Counted from the first letter of the stretch, positions 1 through 8,669 are shown. The stretch: DNA of 64,000 nt from Lentimicrobiaceae bacterium (GCA_020636745.1 JACJXH010000009.1:93325-157324), one strand, 5' to 3'. The notes: a model not told the origin generated them from the letters alone. Numbers and translations: made by a program.

Positions 1-183
1 GAAGTTATCGATTTAGGTGTTGACCGGAATATTATCAAAAAAAGTGGTTCATGGTTCAGCTATGGAGAAACTAAACTCGGACAAGGGCGAGATGCTGTAA
101 AAAAACTGTTACTTGATAATCCCGAACTGGCCGAAGAGCTTGAAACAATTGTAAGAGAAGCGCTTAGACAGGAGACCCTGTAA
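1..183 (+). CDS. recA: RecA recombinase, C-terminal fragment
   Basis: This is the last 60 residues of RecA, cut by the window edge. RecA coats single-stranded DNA and drives homologous recombination and SOS induction. The visible part matches the RecA C-terminal domain: the conserved stretch with SGSWFSYGETKLGQGRD, followed by a helical segment (NPELAEELETIVREAL) and the stop. A short hairpin follows, so the gene probably ends its own transcription unit. The motor core lies outside the window and cannot be inspected. Confidence 0.93.
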   Translation, partial: EVIDLGVDRNIIKKSGSWFSYGETKLGQGRDAVKKLLLDNPELAEELETIVREALRQETL

Positions 184-226
184 GGATTCTGAATTAGTTT
201 TTACTGAATATTTTTTTTCTATTCAC

Positions 227-258
227 AACCCCTTCATATTCATTGGAGGGGTTTCTTT
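227..258 (+). terminator. Rho-independent-like terminator after recA
   Basis: An inverted repeat (AACCCCT at 227-233, AGGGGTTT at 247-254) is followed by a short T-rich run, 44 nt after the recA stop. The stem is short, so strength is uncertain. The next gene's promoter overlaps its right side. Confidence 0.5.
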
Positions 259-272
259 AAATATTAACTTTG
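243..272 (+). promoter_or_regulatory. Bacteroidota-type promoter for the TPR lipoprotein gene
   Basis: The -33 TTG lies at 243-245 and the -7 element TAACTTTG at 265-272, separated by 19 nt, which fits the Bacteroidota consensus. The start codon is 32 nt downstream. Confidence 0.6.
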
Positions 273-303
273 TACCCTATTATTACCGAAAAGTACTGGT
301 CTT

Positions 304-1341
304 ATGCGCAAACATTTTTTTTCTCATTTACTTTTTATCTCATTTCTTGCTCTGCTTGTGAGTGTTGTTTCATGCACAACTAAAACCAGAACCGAATCCG
401 AGTCTGATGCAGTTAAAAATGATTCGCTCAGCGATCAGCTTACAATACTGAATGAAGCTGTTGCCCGCCAGCCTAATTCGGTAAATGCATGGCTCAACAG
501 AGCCCGGTATTTTAATGAGAAGGAGTTGTTTAACGAAGCTTTACAAGATGTGAACAAAGCCCTTTCGATTGATGAAAACAATGTTGACGTTTATCTTGTT
601 TTGTCTGATGTTTACCTGTACTCCGGAAAAACACAGCGTTCACTTGAAGCGCTTAAGAAAGCTAAACAACTGGCTCCTGCTGATGCAGATGTTGACGTTA
701 AAACGGCCCGTTTATATTTGACCATGAGTGATTATAAACAAACGTTTAATTCGTTGCGCGAGGCCTTAAAAAAAGATCCTCAAAACGCAGAAGCGTTTTT
801 TATCAGCGGATTGGCCAATGAAGAAATGGGGGATACTTCCAAAGCCATTGATAGCTATCAGAATGCAGTAGCACGCAATCAAAAGCATTTTGATGCACTG
901 AAACAACTTGGAATTATATTCTCAATTCGCCATGATAAACTGGCCATTGATTATTTAAGAAATGCCAGTCAGGTTAATCCTCGTAATTCAGAACCGCTTT
1001 ATATTCTGGGTATGTATTATCAGGAAAATAACGATCCGGATAAGGCGCTAAGTGTTTACCGCGAAATAATTCAGATAGATTCTGTGAATAAACTGGCACA
1101 TTATAATACCGGTTATGTGCTGATGGTGTACAAAAGGGAATATCAGAAAGCTGCAGAGGCTTTCTCAAAGGCGCTTGAGATTGATCCTGATTATACTGAT
1201 GCGTTGTACAACCGTGGATATGCCTATGAGCTAATGGGAGATGTTAAAAGCGCCCGAAAGGATTATGAACGCGTACTTCGCATGAAAGTGAATGACGATA
1301 AAGCTATCCAGGGATTGAATCGTCTGGATAATGCAGGCTAG
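304..1341 (+). CDS. TPR-repeat lipoprotein
   Basis: A 345-aa lipoprotein predicted to be anchored in the periplasm or outer membrane. A hydrophobic signal peptide ends in a lipobox with Cys24 (SVVSC). The mature part is a run of tetratricopeptide repeats from about residue 50 to the end, with typical units such as AWLNRARYFNEKELFNEAL and ALYNRGYAYELMGDVKSA. TPR proteins are scaffolds for protein contacts; no enzymatic motif is visible and the partner is unknown. It has its own promoter just after recA and faces the HPt gene convergently. Related TPR lipoproteins are common in Bacteroidota, but the sequence gives no specific role. Confidence 0.85.
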   Translation: MRKHFFSHLLFISFLALLVSVVSCTTKTRTESESDAVKNDSLSDQLTILNEAVARQPNSVNAWLNRARYFNEKELFNEALQDVNKALSIDENNVDVYLVLSDVYLYSGKTQRSLEALKKAKQLAPADADVDVKTARLYLTMSDYKQTFNSLREALKKDPQNAEAFFISGLANEEMGDTSKAIDSYQNAVARNQKHFDALKQLGIIFSIRHDKLAIDYLRNASQVNPRNSEPLYILGMYYQENNDPDKALSVYREIIQIDSVNKLAHYNTGYVLMVYKREYQKAAEAFSKALEIDPDYTDALYNRGYAYELMGDVKSARKDYERVLRMKVNDDKAIQGLNRLDNAG

Positions 1342-1367
1342 AAAAAGCCGTCGCTCATTTAACTGAA

Positions 1368-1739
1368 CTAACTATTCAGAATTTCAGCTTTAATCTCGCT
1401 GAGCTGATGAGCCATGGTTATGGTGGCTTCTTTGATCTCTTCCAGACTTTTTGTTATCGCTGTTTCATCAAAATCCTCACCATTGGTTTCAAGTAAATGG
1501 GCTGCATTTTTTTCGAAAACTTTTACCATTTCAAGCGGCACAGGAGCAGAAAAGTTGGCAATTACACCCTTAAGACTATGCGCATTAAACCGCATATTCT
1601 GAAAATCTTTTTCAGCTATATTTTTAGTTAATTTCTCAAATCTCTCTGCATATTCATTGATAAAAATATCGATTATTTCAACAATAATTGATTTGTCAAA
1701 ATACTGATAAGTGTCGTAGAAATTTTGCTTGTTAACCAT
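1368..1739 (-). CDS. HPt (histidine phosphotransfer) domain protein
   Basis: A 123-aa single-domain protein. The HPt signature is at residues 53-58 (AHSLKG), with His54 as the expected phospho-accepting residue, inside a predicted four-helix bundle. HPt proteins shuttle phosphate between the receiver of a hybrid kinase and a response regulator in the cytoplasm. No kinase or regulator is adjacent, so its partners are encoded elsewhere; the hybrid kinase near 55 kb and the lone receiver near 18.5 kb are possible but unproven. The ATG start is supported by a -7 element about 50 nt upstream. Confidence 0.85.
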   Translation of the reverse strand: MVNKQNFYDTYQYFDKSIIVEIIDIFINEYAERFEKLTKNIAEKDFQNMRFNAHSLKGVIANFSAPVPLEMVKVFEKNAAHLLETNGEDFDETAITKSLEEIKEATITMAHQLSEIKAEILNS

Positions 1740-1786
1740 GATATGCTATAATTTCAGGTTTAATAATGTAAGGATACTATTCACTA

Positions 1787-1794
1787 CAAATATA
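1787..1794 (-). promoter_or_regulatory. -7 promoter element for the HPt gene
   Basis: On the minus strand this reads TATATTTG, a perfect TAnnTTTG match 48 nt upstream of the HPt start codon. I see no clear -33 TTG at the usual distance. Confidence 0.4.
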
Positions 1795-1842
1795 ATTAAT
1801 AGGAGGTCTGAAATTACCATTTCAGAAAAATTGGCAAAAAAA

Positions 1843-2034
1843 TTATTGGGGCCGGTTTTGCTGCTTGGCTTCAATCTCTTTTTTTAAATCCTGTAACTGG
1901 CAACCCGAGCAACTTGAAGCACATCCGTCGCATCCTTTCTCGGCATTTTTAAAATGACCAAATATTTTATACGCTGCTGCGGCAGCAGCCAGAACAACAA
2001 TGATAAGTACTATTATTTCCTGATAATTTTCCAT
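1843..2034 (-). CDS. FeoB-associated Cys-rich membrane peptide
   Basis: A 63-aa protein with one N-terminal transmembrane helix (about residues 7-22) and a cytoplasmic Cys cluster, CDGCASSCSGC at 35-45, followed by a short charged helix. This matches the small FeoB-associated Cys-rich proteins found after feoB in many bacteria. They are thought to help the ferrous iron transporter, perhaps by handling iron or redox state, but the mechanism is not established. An ATG at 2034 is chosen: the longer in-frame reading upstream runs antisense-like through the neighbouring gene and has no membrane-protein character. It is the last gene of the minus-strand feoAB unit, 8 nt after the M50B-like gene. 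Confidence 0.8.
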   Translation of the reverse strand: MENYQEIIVLIIVVLAAAAAAYKIFGHFKNAEKGCDGCASSCSGCQLQDLKKEIEAKQQNRPQ

Positions 2035-2044
2035 AGCTGAAAAG

Positions 2045-2761
2045 TTAAGATTGAACAACTGAGAAGACAATTGGTTGCACAGGATTGGGAAAAGTATACA
2101 AGATTGTATAATAAACAATACATGCAACGACTGCTGTAAGCAGGAATGCCCAGATAAAGGCTGGTATTTGAGATATTCGCACAAGATTGGTGATATCACC
2201 TGCTTTTTTGGGTAAAAAGCAACCCAAATATGCAATGGTAATAGTGGATAGTATGGTTTCGGCAAAAGCGATAAGGCTGATTAAGGTTGAAAAAATTTCT
2301 GTTAAAAGAGCGTGCTGATACCAGGCAATAAAAGTGATAATGATTGTAAAAGTAATAAGCCAAACCAATCCATAACTATTTCTTACAAAGAGCATAAGGT
2401 TTAACAGGCAAATTGTCAGCAATATGAGAAATACGTACCTGTACTGATGGTGAGCCGATAGCCACAACAATCCGCCGGATGCCAGAGCTGCAAATGGATA
2501 ACCGCAAAAAGTTACAAGAAAAGCGCGAAATTTTGAACTGCTTTTTGTCAGTGCAGTGCCTGATGTGTCACTGTTAAGTTCGATGCGAATTACTTCTCCA
2601 CTGGTTAAAATGGCAGCTACTGCATGGCCACTTTCGTGCAAAAGAGTGTTTAATGTCCTGAAATATCTTCCTGTCAGGGGGAGCCTGAGTAAAATGACAG
2701 ATATTAACAAGTAGGCGTAAAACTGAAGTTGCGGGTTGAGTGAGAAGAATGTGCTTACCAT
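2045..2761 (-). CDS. M50B-like multi-pass membrane protein (putative metalloprotease)
   Basis: A protein of about 238 aa with six or so predicted transmembrane segments. Near the N-terminus is HESGHA, an HExxH zinc motif of the kind in M50 site-2-protease-like proteins, followed by GYPFAAL and a later RNSYGL, a pattern I associate with the peptidase M50B-like family (PF13398). Whether these proteins cleave anything is not established. The ATG at 2761 is preferred over the longer reading, because it sits 7 nt after the feoAB stop, whereas the longer form would overlap feoAB by 74 nt. Its place between feoAB and the Cys-rich peptide suggests a role in iron uptake or its control; that is inference. 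Confidence 0.75.
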   Translation of the reverse strand: MVSTFFSLNPQLQFYAYLLISVILLRLPLTGRYFRTLNTLLHESGHAVAAILTSGEVIRIELNSDTSGTALTKSSSKFRAFLVTFCGYPFAALASGGLLWLSAHHQYRYVFLILLTICLLNLMLFVRNSYGLVWLITFTIIITFIAWYQHALLTEIFSTLISLIAFAETILSTITIAYLGCFLPKKAGDITNLVRISQIPAFIWAFLLTAVVACIVYYTILYTFPNPVQPIVFSVVQS

Positions 2762-2768
2762 GACTTCA

Positions 2769-5288
2769 TCATAAAAAGAGACTCCCAATCTGAAAGACAG
2801 CCAATGATGCCAAATAGGCCAAACCTGTAGTATAAACAACAATAAAAAGTGCCCATTTCCAGTTGCCTGATTCCTTTTTAATAGCAGCGACTACAGCCAC
2901 GCACGGGAAGTAGATCAGAATAAACAACATGAAACTAAAAGCAACCAGTGGAGTAAACACTTTTTCGCCTTTTTTGGGGCCATCATGATAAGTTTGTTGC
3001 TGAATTTTGGAAATCAGTGAAGTGGAATTCTCATCTGATTCATCTCCGGCCTGATATAAAACACCCAGTGTGCCGACAGTAATTTCCTTTGCTGCAACAC
3101 CTGAAAGCACAGCCACACTCATTTTCCAATCGAAGCCCAGAGGTCGCATGGCTGGTTCAATCAGATGACCGAGTCTGCCAATATATGAATTAAGCTGGCG
3201 GTTGCTTTCTTTGGCCATTTCAACTTCATCCAGCGCAATGCTTTCATCCGATTTTAGCTTCTGAATGATTTCGGCTGATTGCTGAGTTTGCATAATTGAT
3301 GTGGCATATTGACTCTTAATGTTGGCAATCTGATGGTCGAATACAAAGTCAGAATCTGTTTCGCGAGGGAAGTATCCAAGTGCCCAAATGATAATTGATG
3401 CAATAAGAATAACTCCACCAATCTTTTTCAGGTATTGTTCGGCCCGGTTCCACATATGCTTTAATACAGAGCGTAAGGTAGGGGTACGATAGGGGGGGAG
3501 CTCCATTACAAATGGCATGTCAGGTTGCTTAAAGATGGCTTTTTTAAACAACAAAGCAGAGCCGATTGCGAGAAAAACGCCAATTGCATACATGGCAAAG
3601 AGAATTGTACCCTGGTATGATGCAAAAAAAGCACTTATAAACAGAATGTAGACAGGTAATCTTGCACTACATGACATGAAAGGATTGATGAGCATAGTGA
3701 TAAGCCTGTCGCGCCGGCTTTCAATAATGCGGGTTGAAAGAATAGCAGGAACATTGCATCCGAACCCCATGAGCAAAGGAATAAATGACTTTCCATGCAG
3801 GCCAATTTTATGCATGACCTTGTCCATGATAAATACTGCCCTTGCCATATAGCCAGTATCCTCCATAAGTGAAATAAAGAGATAGAGCAACAGAATATTG
3901 GGAAGAAAGATGATGACACCTCCCACGCCGCCTATAATGCCTTGTATCAGTAAGTCCTTAAGCATCCCGTCGGGCAGGCCTGCCTGAAGCTCAGCTGAAA
4001 CAAACTCAACAAGAGACTCAATCCATTCCATGGGATATTGCCCAATCTTAAAAGTACCATAAAAGGTGAGCCACATGAGAAATATGAAAATAGGAATTCC
4101 CCACACTTTATGCGTGATAAAAGTGTCAATGACCTCGCTCTTCTTTCGCTGGATTACTTCATTTGCTTCAAAAGTCTCACGCAGCGCCCCGGCTATAAAC
4201 CCATATTTTGCATCGGCAATAAGACTCTCGGTGTCTTGTCGCAGTAAAGTTTCAATTTGTTCAATTTCAGCGTCTACAGCACGCATTATTTCCTTGAAGT
4301 TGCTTACCTTTTCTATGGCAACTTCACTGGCTCTGTCTTTTTCAATTAATTTAATTGCCAGAAACCTCGACGAAATCTGGTCGATAAGGTTGATGTTTTC
4401 AGGCTTACGCAAAAGTTCCTGAATGCGGGATATGCTTTTTTCAATTACTTCTCCGTAGTTGATATGGATGTGCCTGAGAGTAGTTTCTTTGTCTTCATAA
4501 ACATCAATAATTTTTTGAAGGATATCATTTACTCCTTTGCCTTTAGAGCCGATAGCAGGTACAAAAGGGAAGCCCAGCAGGTTGCCAAGCTGCTGATGAT
4601 TGAGCTTGTTTCCGCTTTTTTCAAGTTCGTCATGCATGTTCAGGACACCTACCAGTTTGATGTCCATATCGATAAGCTGAGTTGTAAGGTATAAATTGCG
4701 CTCAAGGTTTGAGCTGTCAATAATATTAACTACCACATCGGGTATGGAATCGGTGATGAAATCACGCACAAACAGCTCCTCGGGACTATAAGCTGTAATG
4801 GAGTATGTCCCAGGAAGATCAGTTACAATAAATGTATACTCATCTTTCTTAAAGCGCGCTTCTTTGGCATCTACAGTAACACCAGAATAATTGCCTACTC
4901 TTTCGCGTGAGCCGGAGGCATGATTAAAGATGGTTGTTTTACCCGAGTTGGGATTTCCAACAAAGGCAACATTGATGACTTTGCCTTTTTCCCGGGCTTT
5001 ATGAATCAGAATGCTGCCTGGTACACTGCCATTGTTAACCATTTCAGGAAGTAGCATGGCTTCAGACTCCGTAATAATCTCAATAAGCCTGGCTTCACTG
5101 TTGCGCAATGAAACATTGTAGCCCATTACATTATATTCCACAGGATCAAGCAGAGGAGCTTTCTGAATTACAGTTACTTCCTTTCCTGTAATAAACCCCA
5201 TCTCAAGTATCCGCTTCCGAAAGGCCCCGCGGCCGCGAATTTTGGTAATTATGCCTTTGTCACCCGGTGATAAATCTGCTAAATTCAA
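2769..5288 (-). CDS. feoB: FeoAB fusion: ferrous iron transporter with FeoA domain
   Basis: A fusion of about 839 aa. Residues 1-75 form a FeoA SH3-like domain (NLADLSPGDKGII...ILEMGF). A FeoB G domain follows, with G1 GNPNSGKT near 111, G3 DLPGT, an NMHD G4 motif and a SKGKG G5-like loop. The rest is the FeoB helical membrane core with Gate motifs (MGFGCNVPAI, NPFMSCSARLPVY). It imports Fe(II) across the inner membrane. The frame extends upstream to a TTG at 5324, but that codon lies inside a TACTTTTG -7 element. The TTG at 5288 gives the typical FeoA N-terminus NLADLSPG and is my choice; there is no ATG before the FeoA core. First gene of the feo unit. Confidence 0.92.
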   Translation of the reverse strand: MNLADLSPGDKGIITKIRGRGAFRKRILEMGFITGKEVTVIQKAPLLDPVEYNVMGYNVSLRNSEARLIEIITESEAMLLPEMVNNGSVPGSILIHKAREKGKVINVAFVGNPNSGKTTIFNHASGSRERVGNYSGVTVDAKEARFKKDEYTFIVTDLPGTYSITAYSPEELFVRDFITDSIPDVVVNIIDSSNLERNLYLTTQLIDMDIKLVGVLNMHDELEKSGNKLNHQQLGNLLGFPFVPAIGSKGKGVNDILQKIIDVYEDKETTLRHIHINYGEVIEKSISRIQELLRKPENINLIDQISSRFLAIKLIEKDRASEVAIEKVSNFKEIMRAVDAEIEQIETLLRQDTESLIADAKYGFIAGALRETFEANEVIQRKKSEVIDTFITHKVWGIPIFIFLMWLTFYGTFKIGQYPMEWIESLVEFVSAELQAGLPDGMLKDLLIQGIIGGVGGVIIFLPNILLLYLFISLMEDTGYMARAVFIMDKVMHKIGLHGKSFIPLLMGFGCNVPAILSTRIIESRRDRLITMLINPFMSCSARLPVYILFISAFFASYQGTILFAMYAIGVFLAIGSALLFKKAIFKQPDMPFVMELPPYRTPTLRSVLKHMWNRAEQYLKKIGGVILIASIIIWALGYFPRETDSDFVFDHQIANIKSQYATSIMQTQQSAEIIQKLKSDESIALDEVEMAKESNRQLNSYIGRLGHLIEPAMRPLGFDWKMSVAVLSGVAAKEITVGTLGVLYQAGDESDENSTSLISKIQQQTYHDGPKKGEKVFTPLVAFSFMLFILIYFPCVAVVAAIKKESGNWKWALFIVVYTTGLAYLASLAVFQIGSLFL

Positions 5289-5321
5289 GCTGTTGTTATT
5301 TAGAATCGTTATAAATTGTCG

Positions 5322-5329
5322 CAAAAGTA
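5322..5329 (-). promoter_or_regulatory. -7 promoter element for the feoAB unit
   Basis: On the minus strand this is TACTTTTG, a perfect -7 match. It overlaps the first possible TTG codon of the feoAB frame, which argues that translation begins further downstream. No obvious iron-regulator operator was recognised. Confidence 0.45.
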
Positions 5330-5405
5330 TTGGTATTTTATTAACGAAATACCGGTTTGCATTCTAAATAAGTGGTTATGAACGTGAGTTCATTTAATGG
5401 GGCTG

Positions 5406-5930
5406 TTAAATACTTTGGCTGCGCTGGAACAACAGATGCAGTGCGTACAATGCCTTTGTTGCGGCAGGCCCCCAGTGATCGTGATAATAGGTGCATATGT
5501 CATGTACTGCATTTTCTTTAGCTGTGTATCTGTTTTTCTGGTAAAGTGTCAGGAAGTCTTTCATATCCTGATAAATATCAGCAATACATTCTCCTATTCC
5601 AGCCTTTTCGAGCTCAGCATCTTCGTCGTGAGGATCACTGCTCATCCAGAAATGATCGTCAGGATAAAGTTTGTTGCGAATGGTGTTAAAAAGCAGCTCC
5701 CATTCTTCTTCTGTAACAAAACGCTCTGAATCGTCGGGCGATGAAGGTGTAACTGATTTTACCAGAGAGCCCTTCAAATATAGTAAAGGTAAAATCCGCC
5801 GGTAATAGTCAATTATATCTTCTTTCGAGTATTCTGCAACCTTTTCGGTGAAATGACAGAATTCATTGCTGACTGTCAGAAATTCAATTATTTGCTTGGT
5901 AAAAACCGGGTCATTTTCAGGTAGTGACAT
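5406..5930 (-). CDS. DUF5063 domain protein
   Basis: A cytoplasmic-looking acidic protein of 174 aa with no signal peptide or membrane segment. The pattern (helical N-terminus, YYRRILPLLYLKGSLV, a central acidic stretch DDSERFVTEEEW, and YYHDHWGPAATKAL near the C-terminus) fits my recollection of DUF5063, a Bacteroidota family without known function. The ATG at 5930 is chosen because the longer frame starts with a TTG at 5945 that lies inside a TAAATTTG -7 element. It is transcribed toward feoAB but has its own promoter and a gap of about 120 bp to the feoAB start. Confidence 0.7.
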   Translation of the reverse strand: MSLPENDPVFTKQIIEFLTVSNEFCHFTEKVAEYSKEDIIDYYRRILPLLYLKGSLVKSVTPSSPDDSERFVTEEEWELLFNTIRNKLYPDDHFWMSSDPHDEDAELEKAGIGECIADIYQDMKDFLTLYQKNRYTAKENAVHDICTYYHDHWGPAATKALYALHLLFQRSQSI

Positions 5931-5942
5931 AATTTTTTTTTG

Positions 5943-5950
5943 CAAATTTA
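5943..5950 (-). promoter_or_regulatory. -7 promoter element for the DUF5063 gene
   Basis: On the minus strand this reads TAAATTTG, 12 nt before the ATG at 5930. It decides the start, because the longer frame would begin inside it. No convincing -33 element was seen. Confidence 0.4.
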
Positions 5951-6132
5951 ATCAAATCGGGCTAAATGGGTTTGTTTACGGATTTGTGGCTTGCTGTTAA
6001 GTTGTTTTTGCGAGGAGTTTATTTCTTGTTTTGTTTATTTATACCCTGATATTTTTAATGATTTTTGTAGTTAAATGTGATGTGTAACTACGGCAAAACG
6101 TTAATATTTTATATATTTACAAAAAAAGCCTG

Positions 6133-6588
6133 ATGGACAAACTGAATTTAAAAAGGGAAATAGCATCTGTTTGTAAAAAAATAAAAATGGATAATGAGGC
6201 GAATCTGGTTCAGGCAATCAGTGAAGCTGAGCAAAGTGCCAATGAATACGGGCAGCCGAAGGATCGTTACGACTCATACAGAGCTCAATTGTCTAATAAA
6301 AGGGATATGCTGGCCCAACAGCTGAATAAAGTTCAGGAAGAAATTGCCCTGCTTGACAGAATAGATTTAACCAGAACCTGTATAAGTGCAGGTTTTGGTG
6401 CAGTTGTAATTACGCCTGTACAAAAAGTATTTATTTCAATAGGTATCGGTAAAATCAAGCTTAACGATGGTTCGGAATTTTTTGCTATTTCGGCCGTTGT
6501 GCCATTTGCCAAAGCAATTCGTGATAAGAAAAAAGGTGATATTTTTGAATTTAACGGTAAAAAGCTGGAAATTATTGATTTATTCTAA
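6133..6588 (+). CDS. GreA/GreB-like coiled-coil protein
   Basis: A 151-aa soluble protein. Residues 1-80 are charged and helical (coiled coil, including SNKRDMLAQQLNKVQEEIALLD). The C-terminal half contains ISAVVPFAKAIRDKKKGDIFEFNGKKLEII, which resembles the FKBP-like C-terminal domain of GreA/GreB transcript cleavage factors (typically SPLGKALLGKKVGD). The coil is shorter than in GreA and diverged, so it may be a GreA-like factor that binds RNA polymerase, but cleavage activity cannot be claimed. I recall similar Bacteroidota proteins carrying unrelated automatic names. It is convergent with the BamA-like gene, 10 nt apart. Confidence 0.65.
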   Translation: MDKLNLKREIASVCKKIKMDNEANLVQAISEAEQSANEYGQPKDRYDSYRAQLSNKRDMLAQQLNKVQEEIALLDRIDLTRTCISAGFGAVVITPVQKVFISIGIGKIKLNDGSEFFAISAVVPFAKAIRDKKKGDIFEFNGKKLEIIDLF

Positions 6589-6598
6589 AAGCGTTTTG

Positions 6599-8551
6599 TT
6601 ATTTGAAACTGACAAATTCTGGTGCAACTGTTTCAAAATCAGATATGCCTATTTGAGGCAGGTCTTTTACTTCAAATAATAAATTTCTGCCATTTGAATC
6701 GGGTCTGAAATACCAGGTAAATCCGAATTGGAAAGTGGAAAAGACCAGATTTTCATTTTTTATTCTTATTCCGGCACCGATGGCAGGGTAAACGGCCTGA
6801 TTAAAGAGCGGCTTCCCCGAAGGGGCAATCATGGCGATTTCTACCAGGGAATAAAATGCAAATCTAAAACTGAGCAGGTAAAATGGAGTAAAAATGATAG
6901 TCTCTCCGTGAGCTGTCAAACGGCTATTGCCTTCAAGCGGGTATTTGTTAAATAAGTTAATGCTTTCGGGTGTGCCAATCTTTATCATGCTTTGCGAACT
7001 TTGATTGAGGCCCGAAGTAAAGTTTACCGATGCATAATTTCGTAATTTCATACTTCCAACTTTTAATAGCCTGGAAATAAAGTCAACCTGAGTGCTGAAT
7101 ACTCCTTCTTCAAAATTGTTGTGATTCCAGAATCCGCCCAATTGCATACGGTTGCTCATAAAACCTCCCTGATTCATTCTGATACCAGCCGCTAAATTCA
7201 ACCCTGTATAGTATCTTTTTGCCAGCAAGCTGGTTTCATAGCCTGCAATTAATGAAGCAAAGTGCCCGAACTGAATGTCTTCTGTTTTGCCAAAGCCAAA
7301 AATCATGTTGCTTTTAAAATAGCCACTTTTTATCAAACTGATACCGGCAATATAACGGGTTACTGAAACAAGTGGATTGTCAGTTATTACTGGTATTAAA
7401 GGCGATTTTACATAATTGACATTGTAATACCGAAAAGTTACTGCGGCCCGGGAGCGAAGGGGTGACGGGCTTTTGTAGCGGTTGATAATTGTAGAATAAC
7501 CGCCCCATATGTCATAAAGATGATAGATTATTTTCAGAGAATTTACCCTGATGTCGGCGGGTAACCAGGTTGTGGTTTTTTGGATATTTATGCCGCCTCC
7601 CAACCTGGTTTCAGGTGTGAGAAAGGGTTTGGTTATTTCTAGCCCATATCGCTTTATATCGGGTCTGTTTTGCCAGTAGGTTTTTGCGTCAGTAAAGCTG
7701 TTCCCGATATTCCTGACTTTATAGGCGCTTTCGCTGAAAAACAGGGAGTTTTTTTCGTTTTGATTGAATTCAAATGATTGTTCAAGCTGATGGCCAAACC
7801 CCAGGATATTCCGGTTGTAAACCCTGAATGTGCTTTTTTCTGTACTGGCTACTTTAACATCGAAACCAATCGGGAAAACATCTTTTACAATGACAGTCAG
7901 GTCGGCACTGTCGCTGTCCGGAATTTCGCTGACAACAAAGCGGGCATCTTCAAAAAGAGAAGATTGTCTGATCAAACGCTCATTGTCGGCCAGTTTTAAA
8001 GGGTCTATACGATCGCCTTCATTTATTTGTAGAAGTCCTCTTATTACTGCATCGTGGGTGTTAAAGTGAATTTTGTTCAGCGTTTTGTCGAGCCAGATAT
8101 CCGATTGGAGTGTAGTGTCAAACACTGAAGAGCCAAAGACATCCACTTTTACTATTTTGATGGATCTGATGACTGAATTTTTATGGCTGATGAATGGAAT
8201 ATTGGAAGGGCTGTTGGTTAGTGTGTCAGGACTAACAGTGCGAGGTTTGCGGAAAAGCAAAGGATAAAGCTGCCGGTAAAAAAAACTTTGGGTGGCAGTT
8301 TTGTGCAATTTATTATAGAAACTCTTTGAAGATTCTATTCTAGGCTTTTGCTTTTCATAGCGAGTGCTGTCTGTCGCTTTTATTCTGATATTGGTATTGA
8401 TGGCAGATGTGTCAATATTTGATTTTGTGGTATCAGATTGAGCCTGAGAAACTAAAGGAAAAGTGAATGCACTGGAAAATAAAACAGCTATAGCAAATCT
8501 GCAGACTGTGAGCCGGAATTTAATCAGAAAACTATAGAAGTTAATAAACAT
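6599..8551 (-). CDS. BamA/TamA-family outer membrane protein
   Basis: A 650-aa outer-membrane protein of the Omp85 superfamily. An N-terminal signal peptide ends near residue 36 (SQAQ). About residues 120-210 contain a POTRA-like domain (LLQINEGDRIDPLKLADNER, ASLFEDARF-type motif). The remainder is rich in alternating beta strands, as expected for the barrel (surface-antigen/bacterial surface antigen domain). It has a single recognisable POTRA domain, unlike BamA itself with five, so it is probably a specialised paralogue, perhaps for lipid or protein insertion. The ATG at 8551 is used; the longer frame begins with a TTG at 8557. It lies downstream of rplS but is separated from it by a strong terminator. 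Confidence 0.78.
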   Translation of the reverse strand: MFINFYSFLIKFRLTVCRFAIAVLFSSAFTFPLVSQAQSDTTKSNIDTSAINTNIRIKATDSTRYEKQKPRIESSKSFYNKLHKTATQSFFYRQLYPLLFRKPRTVSPDTLTNSPSNIPFISHKNSVIRSIKIVKVDVFGSSVFDTTLQSDIWLDKTLNKIHFNTHDAVIRGLLQINEGDRIDPLKLADNERLIRQSSLFEDARFVVSEIPDSDSADLTVIVKDVFPIGFDVKVASTEKSTFRVYNRNILGFGHQLEQSFEFNQNEKNSLFFSESAYKVRNIGNSFTDAKTYWQNRPDIKRYGLEITKPFLTPETRLGGGINIQKTTTWLPADIRVNSLKIIYHLYDIWGGYSTIINRYKSPSPLRSRAAVTFRYYNVNYVKSPLIPVITDNPLVSVTRYIAGISLIKSGYFKSNMIFGFGKTEDIQFGHFASLIAGYETSLLAKRYYTGLNLAAGIRMNQGGFMSNRMQLGGFWNHNNFEEGVFSTQVDFISRLLKVGSMKLRNYASVNFTSGLNQSSQSMIKIGTPESINLFNKYPLEGNSRLTAHGETIIFTPFYLLSFRFAFYSLVEIAMIAPSGKPLFNQAVYPAIGAGIRIKNENLVFSTFQFGFTWYFRPDSNGRNLLFEVKDLPQIGISDFETVAPEFVSFK

Positions 8552-8631
8552 AGTCAAATAAGGATATGCATATTCTTTAACGCTAATTTACTTATAAAAG
8601 GTATATCGTAGTGGTTGAAAAATGCTGAGAT

Positions 8632-8669
8632 AAAAAAAAGGTTCATTTGAAAAAATGAACCTTTTTTTA
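8632..8669 (-). terminator. Strong bidirectional terminator after rplS
   Basis: A hairpin with the stem AAAAAAGGTTCATTT / AAATGAACCTTTTTT and a very short loop, ending in T-runs on both strands. It lies 18 nt beyond the rplS stop. Confidence 0.85.

Noticed and set aside
974..1168. 64-codon frame on the minus strand inside the TPR lipoprotein gene
   Set aside because: It lies fully inside a well-supported gene and has no recognisable sequence pattern.
2035..2265. Longer N-terminal extension of the Cys-rich peptide frame
   Set aside because: The extension overlaps the M50B-like gene out of frame and adds no membrane or signal pattern; the ATG at 2034 begins exactly at the expected membrane helix.
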